From assembly GCF_000218565.1 (NCBI RefSeq), contig NC_015684.1:372001-436000 (forward strand): a DNA stretch of 64,000 nucleotides, written 5' to 3'. The position numbers and the translations under genes are program-made. Below are positions 1 to 8,068 of the stretch, in pieces. The notes below the pieces were generated by a model. The model had not been told where the DNA came from. It made no database searches and saw only the letters and a list, made by a program, of their open reading frames with translations. Numbering within the stretch: position 1 is the stretch's first letter; the number at the start of each line of letters is the position of its first letter. The DNA is from Afipia carboxidovorans OM5 (GTDB taxonomy: Bacteria; Pseudomonadota; Alphaproteobacteria; Rhizobiales; Xanthobacteraceae).

Positions 1-373
1 AACTCCCCGCTGATCATCCAGGTAACAGCAAAACCCGCAAAAAACCAAAACGTTACAGTCCATACAGCTTAGCATGTGCGAGCAGTTATTCAACTCTTCC
101 GGATTACGTTGCGATGCGAGAAGCGCCCGATCTAAAATGCGGGTGTGACACAGCTGTGCCAAATGTGCGAGTTTCTCAAAGGCCGCAGGGGGTAAAGAGC
201 CAGCTAATCTAAAACGATGTGATAACAGATTTTTCTGTCATTTTGAGCTGAGAAGTAATTATCGGTCTAGCAAAGCTGGCCTGAGAACGAACAATCTTAT
301 TGTCAGATCGTCTTTCAGATTACTTACTTGTGCAGATTTAACGTTCCAATCAAGATGCTTTTGGGGGGAAGCA
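1..373. other. island sequence upstream of the sigma gene, no gene called
   Basis: A/T-rich stretch with no protein I can support. A minus-strand frame is open from 237 to the left edge but its first usable start (TTG) is at 162. There is a 10-bp palindrome CACAGCTGTG at 149-158 and a short hairpin ACAGA/TCTGT at 225-238. A strong Shine-Dalgarno-like GGGGGGAA at 363-370 belongs to the sigma gene at 374. I could not assign a promoter with confidence. Confidence 0.5.
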
Positions 374-1540
374 GTGTTGGAGACTACCGAACCGTCACGA
401 GCGGCAGATCAGCTTCCAAATCCCTTTCTCGTTACCGAGCTAGAGGATAACAGCGAGGTCCGTAGCGAGTCTGTTGAGCGGGCTTTCCGCACTTTGTCCG
501 CAGATAGTGAACGGGCAGAGGGTGAGTTATTAAGAAGCGACATTGACCGAGTATATCTTCGCAGGAAGCTTACTATTGCAGAATGTGCAACGGTAGAGCA
601 GCAGCTCCGTGCGTTAGGCGTTCGGATCGTTGAAGACGATGAAGACGAAGACAACCAAACTGAACCTTCCAATTCACAAAAGAAAAAATACCTTAATGAG
701 ATGGAAGAGCGTGAGCTTGGACGAACCATTCGGCTAGCCAAAGATATTCAGTACGCCGCCTTAGAGGATTTAAATCAATACGAACGTCAATTGGTGCATA
801 GGGCCGAAAAGGCCAAAGCAAGGTTTGTGGAATCGAATCTACTTTATGTTCGAAAGCTCGCAAATCGAAAGCGGAACCTTAAGCACTTAACTGCCGACGA
901 CCTATTCCAAGAAGGTTTGATGGGCTTGTTGAAAGCAACCGAGCTATTCGACCCGGAGCTTGGCTTTCGATTCAAGACATATGCCACGTGGTGGATTCAA
1001 CAATACATGAGCCGTGCTCTGGACGATGGCGATCGAACCATTCGATTGCCTGTTCATCGTCACGAGTATTTTAGGAAGATAAAAAGAAAAACTGCAAAGC
1101 TAACATTTGAATTGGGACGGGAGCCCACCCTTAATGAGCTCGCGACCGAATTAGGCTTAGAGAGGGAGCGGTTGGCCAAACTTCTTTGGCGGCTGCACGT
1201 AACAGAATGTGTCGAGGCTGATGCGCCGATAGGTGAGGATACGACTGTGCTCTCTTACAAGGCGGACGAATCGCCATCCATATTAGATTTGGTTGCCCTT
1301 CAACAGCTTCGCACAATGGTTGCTCGTGTCCTCGCTACATTAGTGCCGCGGGAAGAGAGAATTATCAGGATGCGTTTCGGGTTAGATGGAAGCGGAGAAC
1401 AAACTCTAGAAGCAATCGGAAATGTTTTTGGTGTGACCCGGGAGCGTATACGTCAGATTGAGGCTAAAGCGCTCAGAAAATTGAAACATCCTTCACGGTC
1501 GCGGGCCCTTCGGACATTCTTAGAGAGCGACTCTCTTTAA
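374..1540 (+). CDS. RpoD-like sigma-70 family RNA polymerase sigma factor of the island
   Basis: 388-residue sigma-70 protein expected to direct core RNA polymerase to promoters. Region 2 (about 150-225) is very RpoD-like, with TYATWWIQQYMSRAL and the -10 contacting DRTIRLPVH. Region 4 at the C-terminus keeps LVPREERIIRMRFGLDG and VTRERIRQIEAKALRKLKHP, the primary-sigma -35 helix-turn-helix. Residues about 50-95 resemble the winged region 1.1 of RpoD (RALGVRIVEDDEDED near its end) followed by a short acidic spacer; the long non-conserved region of proteobacterial RpoD is missing. The start is GTG, chosen because GGGGGGAA lies just upstream. The stop overlaps the next ATG by one base (TAATG), implying translational coupling to the NERD helicase. 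An RpoD-type sigma inside a defence island is unusual. The fold is clear; its role here is inference. Confidence 0.93.
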   Translation: MLETTEPSRAADQLPNPFLVTELEDNSEVRSESVERAFRTLSADSERAEGELLRSDIDRVYLRRKLTIAECATVEQQLRALGVRIVEDDEDEDNQTEPSNSQKKKYLNEMEERELGRTIRLAKDIQYAALEDLNQYERQLVHRAEKAKARFVESNLLYVRKLANRKRNLKHLTADDLFQEGLMGLLKATELFDPELGFRFKTYATWWIQQYMSRALDDGDRTIRLPVHRHEYFRKIKRKTAKLTFELGREPTLNELATELGLERERLAKLLWRLHVTECVEADAPIGEDTTVLSYKADESPSILDLVALQQLRTMVARVLATLVPREERIIRMRFGLDGSGEQTLEAIGNVFGVTRERIRQIEAKALRKLKHPSRSRALRTFLESDSL

Positions 1541-3147
1541 TGGCAAAGTACTATGGACTCGGTGATGATGAGCCACGTGAGGATTCTGAACGAATCGTGG
1601 CGGCGCGTCTCCGTCATCTACCGGATGGATATGTCGTTTTTCATCACGTTACTTGGCAGTCAAAACGTAAGGGGCGCGAAGGCGATGGAGAGGCGGATTT
1701 TATCGTTCTCCATCCTGAAATTGGAATCATAGTATTCGAGGTGAAAGGAGGGGGTGTCCATCTCGTCGACGGGCGGTGGTACTCAACTGATCGTCATAAC
1801 GAGGTGCACTCGATAAAAAACCCCTACGACCAAGCTGTTGCATCCAAGCATGCCTTGCATAAATGGTTAGAGAAGGACGCCGCTCTCGCGCGTGTGCCGG
1901 TAGGCCATGCGGTTGTGTTCCCTCACATCGATGAAATGCCGCATCTTGGTTTGTCGGCAGTACCGGAAATTACTTGGACTAAGTCGGACTTACTAACGCC
2001 ATTAGAGAACATTAAGCGAATTGCTCAGCACTGGAAAATGAAGTGCAGCCTTTCGTCCGAAGAAATCACTCGGATTTGTTCTCTGTTGGCTCCGACTGTC
2101 AGCGTCAGAAGAGCTCTTTTTAGGTCGTCGACTGTTGCCAGTGAAGCCCTTTTACATTTGACGGCAGATCAAATCGAAGCATTTTCGGGTCTAAGGTCAA
2201 GTCGAGGTGGGCTGATCCTTGGCGGAGCAGGAACCGGGAAGACTGTGCTCGCTCTTGCTAGAGCTCAGCAGCTTGCGGCAGATGGGTTTCGCACAATATT
2301 TGTCTGTTTCAACGAGTTGTTGGGTTCTTCGTTGTCGCAGCAATTTGCTGAACACCCATCACTAGTGGCTGGAACGTATCATTCGCTTTGCTTTCGCCAG
2401 GCTCGGCGAGCCAAGCTGCAGATTCCTAACCAGCTGACGAGCTCTTGGTGGTCCACCGATGCGCCGGAATTATTAGTGTCTGCTTGCGCTGAGAGTGGGG
2501 TCGAGTTTGACGCTATCGTTGTCGACGAGGCGCAAGACTTTGAACCATCCTGGATAGAATCGTTACGGTGCTTGATGAGTAATCGTAGTGATGCTCCCTT
2601 CTATGCGTTTGCAGATCCCAGGCAGGAACTGTATGGCCGAGAGTGGTTGAGTGAAGAAAAATGGCCGTTTCAGTATGCGCTTAGCAAAAATCTTCGAAAC
2701 ACTGAGCCTATTGCGAAAAGAGTTCTAGCAATCTTCAACGAGCGAGATATTTCCCATAAAATTGGCGGACCTGCGCCTATGTGGCGTGATATTCGAGACG
2801 TCAAGCGTCCCGATATTGACGCGATGGCGGTAGTGGAGCGCCTTGTCGAGGATGGCTTCGGGCCCAGTAATTTGGCCGTGCTTTGCAGCTCACCAGCGCT
2901 CGTTGAAAGATTAAGACAAGCAACTGTGGGTGCGTTCTCTTTTGGTAAATGGGGAAGCCGCGGCATTCCTGTCGAGACAATCGGTCGCTTCAAAGGGCTT
3001 GAAGCTGAAGCAGCAGTGGTTGTTTTAGAAGAACAGGGCGACGAAGATTTTCAAAAGACCTTAGCCTACGTCGGAATTAGCCGAGCTAGAAGCGTGTTGG
3101 TCGTAGTAGCAAACAGCCGCTTACGATCAGCTTTGAACTGGGGCTAG
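1540..3147 (+). CDS. NERD nuclease-related domain plus UvrD-like superfamily 1 helicase
   Basis: 535 residues. The N-terminal NERD domain (about 10-130) has GEADFIVLHP and VFEVKGG, giving nuclease-like residues D53, E67 and K69 of a PD-(D/E)XK-type core. The helicase part has Walker A GGAGTGKT (228-235), Walker B/motif II VVDEAQDF (D329, E330), motif IV-like LSKNLRNTEPIA, and C-terminal FKGLEAE and YVGISRAR motifs typical of UvrD/Rep. The protein probably couples DNA translocation or unwinding to cleavage. It overlaps the sigma gene and ends two bases before the stop of the convergent drmB-like gene. NERD-UvrD proteins occur widely, often in defence or mobile regions; here one may stand in for the missing DISARM nuclease DrmC. 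That substitution is inference. Confidence 0.9.
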   Translation: MAKYYGLGDDEPREDSERIVAARLRHLPDGYVVFHHVTWQSKRKGREGDGEADFIVLHPEIGIIVFEVKGGGVHLVDGRWYSTDRHNEVHSIKNPYDQAVASKHALHKWLEKDAALARVPVGHAVVFPHIDEMPHLGLSAVPEITWTKSDLLTPLENIKRIAQHWKMKCSLSSEEITRICSLLAPTVSVRRALFRSSTVASEALLHLTADQIEAFSGLRSSRGGLILGGAGTGKTVLALARAQQLAADGFRTIFVCFNELLGSSLSQQFAEHPSLVAGTYHSLCFRQARRAKLQIPNQLTSSWWSTDAPELLVSACAESGVEFDAIVVDEAQDFEPSWIESLRCLMSNRSDAPFYAFADPRQELYGREWLSEEKWPFQYALSKNLRNTEPIAKRVLAIFNERDISHKIGGPAPMWRDIRDVKRPDIDAMAVVERLVEDGFGPSNLAVLCSSPALVERLRQATVGAFSFGKWGSRGIPVETIGRFKGLEAEAAVVVLEEQGDEDFQKTLAYVGISRARSVLVVVANSRLRSALNWG

Positions 3148-3149
3148 AT

Positions 3150-4856
3150 TCAGTTGGAACAAAGGTCAAAATATCCAGCGCGTCCCGCAAGCGATAGACG
3201 AGAGAGATGCATATTGAACATCCTGCAAGAGGGCTCTCCAAGATGCAAACACACGCCACAAGCTGCTCCGTGATCGGTGCACCCTGGATCTAAAGCGCAA
3301 CGGTGTTCATCTTGCACTAAGCCATCGATCAAGCTGTGCAGGTCCGATTCGAAGAGAGCCTGAAGGCCGCCTAAGACAAAGTCTCCCTTAGCGGCGGCGT
3401 AGACAAAGAAGCCTAGACAGTAGGGCAGTACGAGTTCCGATAGAGCGCTACGTTCAATGCCCGCGTATACGGCAGCTCTGCGAATAAATGCATGTGAGTA
3501 TGAATGAATAAGGGTGATCAGCTGCTTAGTTGCTTCGTCTTCGGTTCCGTCTGGGTGGACCGCTAGTGCCTCCAAGATAGCCGCCGAGGCGGCGCGAGCG
3601 TCCGACGCGGGCGCTAAATCGATCCCGTTCATACTCAGCCAACGATGGACCATCGCAGGATTGAGACGGATGAATAGCGCCTCGGTTTCGATCAACTCAC
3701 CGTAGGCGGTGTATTCGCCGTTTTTCTCCCGGTACGTTCTTAGTCGGCTACTGCCTGGAACCGCATCGCCTCTAGTGTATCCGTATTGCGCCGTGAGTAC
3801 CGGGAATCTGTCTACTAGCTCAACACGTTCGATGCCCGCGAGTCGAAGAGACTCTGGATAATGGATTTGATAAAGCGCTCTTGCGCGCTCGCCTGATGCC
3901 GCGATTTCAAGATCAGAGATCGTCCGCCGACTTTCGAAGTTAGCTAACGCAATTTGGCGAGCTTGCTGTTTTGCTTTCGTCAGGACCTGATCATCTACGT
4001 TATGGAAACCAGAGTCAGGTATCGATTGAGGTGGCATTGCTGCTACCATCGCATCAATGGTCGCTTGATCAAAACCCCGTTCCGCCAACACCATTCGGAT
4101 GGAGTCTGCCCCTGCATTGGTGGGCGCGTCGGTCAATCTGCGGCCCTGCATTCCATTGACTATCCAGTTTAAAGCTCGTTCACCTCCGCCAGCAGCCTCC
4201 ACTTGTCGGAGGATTTCGCGACGAGGTGGATTGATTAGTACAACGCCGCGCGGCTTAAAGACCGACCCCGATCTGTGAACGGTGAAGGATAACACCCCTC
4301 CTTGATCGCAATCACAGTTCGCGCCGAATCCCCTCTGAATGGTCACGTTACAGACGGGGCAATAAAATACGATTTCGACGGCCGACGCCGTTCCAGGTAA
4401 TTTGACAGCTCGCTGTTGATGTGTAGGGCACTTCCGCACAAACGGCGTCTTTATCGATCCACAAGCTTGGTGAAAGCCCACAAATGGTAACTGCCCGCGA
4501 CGAGCAGTGGATCCGCACTGGCATCTGCTGCGTTGCTCGTCGTGCAATCGGTTGCAGCGGTTACACATGTACAGCCGAGGAAATGGCTCGCACCATATCC
4601 CTCGCTCGCGATTTAAAGATTTAACTCTCACCGGCCTATTTCGCATCAGATCAGAGACAAATCCTCCATCCTCGTTCTGCTCCGACCACGGCATAGTTGC
4701 GCGAATGAGTTCTTCTCGTAATGCGTCCGAGTCGATCGCATTCTGGGTGATGGGATCGGTCCATCGGCGGACTTTCCAAATGCCTCCTCCAACGTCAACG
4801 GTCTGCTCCGGAAGGTGGCCAAATAAAATTTGAGATGTGCTTCGCCGCTCTTTCAT
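3150..4856 (-). CDS. drmB: DrmB-like protein with DUF1998 domain (DISARM-type defence)
   Basis: 568 residues, with ATGA overlap to the upstream drmA-like helicase (stop of drmA 4853, start here 4856), so the two are co-translated. The N-terminal half is rich in zinc-ligand pairs: C98-x2-C101, C112-x-C114, C132, C143, C166-x2-C169, C181-x-C183. The C-terminus has the DUF1998 cysteine signature, HGAACGVCLHLGEPSC followed by FNMHLSRLSL. In DISARM, DrmB forms a complex with the DrmA helicase and helps it recognise incoming DNA. The pairing and order drmA-drmB match that family. No catalytic motif is visible in this protein. Confidence is high for DUF1998 and good for the DrmB assignment. Confidence 0.82.
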   Translation of the reverse strand: MKERRSTSQILFGHLPEQTVDVGGGIWKVRRWTDPITQNAIDSDALREELIRATMPWSEQNEDGGFVSDLMRNRPVRVKSLNRERGIWCEPFPRLYMCNRCNRLHDEQRSRCQCGSTARRGQLPFVGFHQACGSIKTPFVRKCPTHQQRAVKLPGTASAVEIVFYCPVCNVTIQRGFGANCDCDQGGVLSFTVHRSGSVFKPRGVVLINPPRREILRQVEAAGGGERALNWIVNGMQGRRLTDAPTNAGADSIRMVLAERGFDQATIDAMVAAMPPQSIPDSGFHNVDDQVLTKAKQQARQIALANFESRRTISDLEIAASGERARALYQIHYPESLRLAGIERVELVDRFPVLTAQYGYTRGDAVPGSSRLRTYREKNGEYTAYGELIETEALFIRLNPAMVHRWLSMNGIDLAPASDARAASAAILEALAVHPDGTEDEATKQLITLIHSYSHAFIRRAAVYAGIERSALSELVLPYCLGFFVYAAAKGDFVLGGLQALFESDLHSLIDGLVQDEHRCALDPGCTDHGAACGVCLHLGEPSCRMFNMHLSRLSLAGRAGYFDLCSN

Positions 4857-7800
4857 GAAGCGTTGTCCCCGTTCACGGGTGCTTGTTCTTCTACATCGCG
4901 CAGTGAAAGCATCGGTTGTCCTGTAGGTGACAAATCCGAGACAAATTTAGCGTCACTTGTTGGCTCACGAAGATTTCGGCGAAAGCCCTCGAACCAAAGT
5001 GCCATTTCTTCAAGCAAAAACTCGTCGATTTCGTCGAGTTCAAGATTCCGCGAAATAGCCTGACGATCCGACTCAAGCACGTCAGGATTATCTCGCACAT
5101 AGGCGTTCAAGTTGCGCGGAGTTGTGAGAGGTAGTGTTGAATTTGGCTCATGAATATTAGCAAGCCGTGCGAGTTCCATCCCCGCAATTGTCCGTTCCAA
5201 AACTCTTCGGCTCTTTCGGGTGATAGGGATAGCGTCAATGAACCGGTCGCCCTGAGAGACAAATTCCGGAAAGGCTCTATAGAGACTTGCGTCACGTTCT
5301 CTAGTCATTTTCGGAACGACAATAACTAGGGCGGGCCATCGTCTACCCACGCGCGCAGTAGCTTGAATGAATTCCGAGACACCTAGCGGGAAAGCAAGCA
5401 TCACCATAATATTGAGCCTATCTATATCAACCCCATGAGACATCATGGATGATGCGGCAATTAAATGTATTCGTTCATCGAAGTTCTCCTCTGGATGCTC
5501 CAAGCGATCGAGCGTTGCACGGACGTCTTCAAATTCGGTTCGCCCTGTTAGCGTCTCGATATTGGGCGGGGGATTAATGCCGGTGTATTGGGTTTCAGAT
5601 GACCGGACCACTGCATCTAAGTCTTGCAAAGTATTTCCATAAATTACGTTTGTTCCGTAAATATTGATTAGGAAGGATGCAAAACGAACATCGATATTTA
5701 GCTCTTCGCAAACAAGCGCCGGTGTGTTGTTGAGAGAACGAATGGCTTGTTGAAGAGTCACAATTAGGCGATCTACTACAAATTCGACGGTCAAACGTCG
5801 CGGCGCAAGCGCAATATAACGTCGCATAAGGAGCTCAGAGTCTTTTGCCCAGAATCCCGCGCCTTCGCGAGGAGCTGGTTGCGGGAACACGCGAGCAGAC
5901 CGCCTGTACAAGACCGACGTTTGCTTTTGATAGCCCGCGAGGGTTGCAGACGAAGCAAGTATTTTCGGCTTCGATCCAGTAAGCTCGTGCTGGAGTCCGT
6001 CAAGAATAGCTTCATAATGGGCGTCCACTGCGCCGAGACTGTCACGCAAGAGATGAAGTTCGTCTTGTAAGCGAAAGGACGGCGCATAAAGATTCGCTTC
6101 GATTGGAAGCGGCGAGGGATTGCCTCCTTTGCAATCTGGAACGAGGCACCCATTTGGAAAATTGTAGCGTTTCGCATAGGTGTAGCCATGACCCGGTCGG
6201 CTACAAATGCCCCAAGGCGAACCGACAAGTCCTCGCATGCCAGGCTGTCGCGCTATATTGGCGGCTTTATCCAATGTGCCGACCACAATGGTTGGAAGAA
6301 AGCGCCAAATTTCGTCATCGATTACGAAGAGGGGAAGCGGCTCACCCTGACTCTCACATCCTGAGGTCGAGCAAGTATGTATTAGTCGCCAATTTCTACG
6401 ATCGAAATTAGTGGACACCGATCGCTCTCTACAAAATGGGCAGACGTCCAAAAGACGAAATGGATTTTGTAAATCCTCTACGCGATCAGCATCCCAGTCT
6501 GTTTCCCGCTTATTCTCTTTTAAAATTCGATTAGGCGTTGCTGCTCCACCCACAAGAAATCCGAGTGAAAAAGGATCGCCTTCTATGGTTTCTTCCCGCC
6601 GAACAATTTCTGCGGCGGCAAGCGCATTGGCGAATCTTTGAGTTTGCTGAAGGGACAGAAGTCTTAGAGGAAATCTTGACCACGCCGTAATCCCCGACAG
6701 CTTGCCTCGAATGCGATCGAGAAGCGCAGCGGTGATCAACAGTCCAAGGTAAGTCTCAGTCTTTCCACCACCTGTTGCGAACCATACTATATCTACAACT
6801 TCAGATTCTTTCTTAGGATCGACAAGGCAGTCGATATTCGAAAGTAAGAAAGCTAGCTGAAAGGGACGCCAACTGCTGTATTTTCCCCGGGCGGATATTT
6901 TCATTGCCCGATTCATTAGTTTGAACGCGTACAAAAGTTGAGAATTGCTCTCTAAAGTTTCAACACCCCGCTTTACACGCTGGAGTTCCTCGTTGAAGTC
7001 AGATGCGGCTGTGCTGGCTTCTTGTTGCATTGCTGCGGACCAGCCCTCAGCGCTGGCGCGGGCGGAAAGTGCTTCTTCGGACCATGACGATATCGCCCAT
7101 TTTTCAAATTCAGCAGCAAGCTGATTGCAAGTAGGCAGCGGGTTCTTCGCGAGCTCTGTAAACTCCATATCCGGGCAGGCATTTTCCCCCGCCCAATAGC
7201 TTGGCCTTAAACGAGATCGAGAAAGACTATCGCAAGTGCTTATCTCCAGACCCGATACATGAATTCCACAGTTGATTCCGAATGCCTCAACTTTGCGATC
7301 ATACCGGAAGCTATCGGGTAGCGAGTCGAGTTCAAAGTATTCTCTCTCCAGATTTTGCACGGTTAAGGAGCATTCGAAAAATCTTCCTTCCGCAACTGCG
7401 ACCAGCTCGTCAGCAGGAGTAGTGGAATTCACGAAAGTGATTTCGACCCCGGGAACGGAACGAGTTGTCCGTCGGATTCGCACCTCACCGCTTAATGATT
7501 GTCCAGATGCAGCAGAAAGGGAGGCGCTGATCGTTTCCTGCCCAAATATTTTTTCAGTGGAATCTTCCGGAATTGTTACTTGTATCTCACTGACTATCGG
7601 ATTCGTTTTGGTCCATTTCCAGCGATGGTCGCCTTCTGTGGCGCGGTCGCGGAGCCAAAGAACACAGCTCACGCGGACTGAAAAATTACCAGAGAATTCC
7701 TTTGGCCTGACGCGGAGGCCGATAGCGCACGGCTCTAGTCGATCCGCTCGACCGTCAAGCCTAGTTACTTCATCTTTAGGACCCAGCCGGCCGAGCCAAA

Positions 7801-7957
7801 ATCGGCCCGTTGGATTGACCTCCGATGCGAACAAATCATCGCCTCTGGCATCCTTTATTGCCTTCTGCTCAAGCCAGCAAACAAAGCGTTCCGCCGCAGC
7901 GTATTTCGCATCTTCTTCGTTCCTGAAATCGATAAAAGAGCTCATTTGATCACCCAC
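4853..7957 (-). CDS. drmA: DrmA-like superfamily 2 helicase (DISARM-type defence)
   Basis: 1034 residues from GTG 7957; an ATG at 7945 with GGTGAT before it is an equally good start (1030 residues). A long N-terminal domain (about 1-380) precedes a helicase core: Walker A-like FATGGGKTETYLG (394-401), a cysteine pair CPFC (506-509), motif II variant DELH (632-635), motif III SSAT (669-672), and a C-terminal RecA lobe with SMMSHGVDIDRLN and QATARVGR. The ATGGGKT loop and DELH fit the DrmA/DUF1998-associated helicase family. DrmA is the motor of DISARM and acts with DrmB on unmethylated or phage DNA. It overlaps drmB by four bases and is divergent from the methyltransferase, sharing a 111-base intergenic region with it. 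Confidence 0.85.
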   Translation of the reverse strand: MGDQMSSFIDFRNEEDAKYAAAERFVCWLEQKAIKDARGDDLFASEVNPTGRFWLGRLGPKDEVTRLDGRADRLEPCAIGLRVRPKEFSGNFSVRVSCVLWLRDRATEGDHRWKWTKTNPIVSEIQVTIPEDSTEKIFGQETISASLSAASGQSLSGEVRIRRTTRSVPGVEITFVNSTTPADELVAVAEGRFFECSLTVQNLEREYFELDSLPDSFRYDRKVEAFGINCGIHVSGLEISTCDSLSRSRLRPSYWAGENACPDMEFTELAKNPLPTCNQLAAEFEKWAISSWSEEALSARASAEGWSAAMQQEASTAASDFNEELQRVKRGVETLESNSQLLYAFKLMNRAMKISARGKYSSWRPFQLAFLLSNIDCLVDPKKESEVVDIVWFATGGGKTETYLGLLITAALLDRIRGKLSGITAWSRFPLRLLSLQQTQRFANALAAAEIVRREETIEGDPFSLGFLVGGAATPNRILKENKRETDWDADRVEDLQNPFRLLDVCPFCRERSVSTNFDRRNWRLIHTCSTSGCESQGEPLPLFVIDDEIWRFLPTIVVGTLDKAANIARQPGMRGLVGSPWGICSRPGHGYTYAKRYNFPNGCLVPDCKGGNPSPLPIEANLYAPSFRLQDELHLLRDSLGAVDAHYEAILDGLQHELTGSKPKILASSATLAGYQKQTSVLYRRSARVFPQPAPREGAGFWAKDSELLMRRYIALAPRRLTVEFVVDRLIVTLQQAIRSLNNTPALVCEELNIDVRFASFLINIYGTNVIYGNTLQDLDAVVRSSETQYTGINPPPNIETLTGRTEFEDVRATLDRLEHPEENFDERIHLIAASSMMSHGVDIDRLNIMVMLAFPLGVSEFIQATARVGRRWPALVIVVPKMTRERDASLYRAFPEFVSQGDRFIDAIPITRKSRRVLERTIAGMELARLANIHEPNSTLPLTTPRNLNAYVRDNPDVLESDRQAISRNLELDEIDEFLLEEMALWFEGFRRNLREPTSDAKFVSDLSPTGQPMLSLRDVEEQAPVNGDNAS

Positions 7958-8068
7958 GTTAGTGGCTAAGCCAACCTTATCAAAAATCGAGTTGAAATCT
8001 CAAACGTTCTGTAGATCTACTCAAGGAGTCTCTGTAGGGTAGGCGATCCATTCTTCGAAAGTGCGGCC
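7958..8068. promoter_or_regulatory. divergent promoter region between drmA-like and methyltransferase genes
   Basis: 111 bases separate two divergent starts and must hold promoters in both directions. On the plus strand TTGAAA (7992-7997) and TCTACT (8016-8021), 18 bases apart, form a weak sigma-70-like pair. A CCAC/GTGG inverted repeat at the drmA end, TAGATCTA at 8012-8019, and an ACTC/GAGT hairpin nearby are possible operators. Which sigma factor is used is unknown; the island's own RpoD-like protein is one candidate. Confidence 0.35.

Noticed and set aside
1..237. Minus-strand open frame of 79 codons running off the left edge, cysteine-rich near its end
   Set aside because: No ATG or GTG near its beginning, first TTG at 162, and a frame of this length can occur by chance. 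It could be the 5' part of a real gene left of the window but I cannot support it.
340..8009. Shared word AACGTTC upstream of the sigma gene (340-346) and in the drmA-methyltransferase gap (8003-8009) as a common operator
   Set aside because: Seven bases at different distances from their genes; expected by chance over this length.
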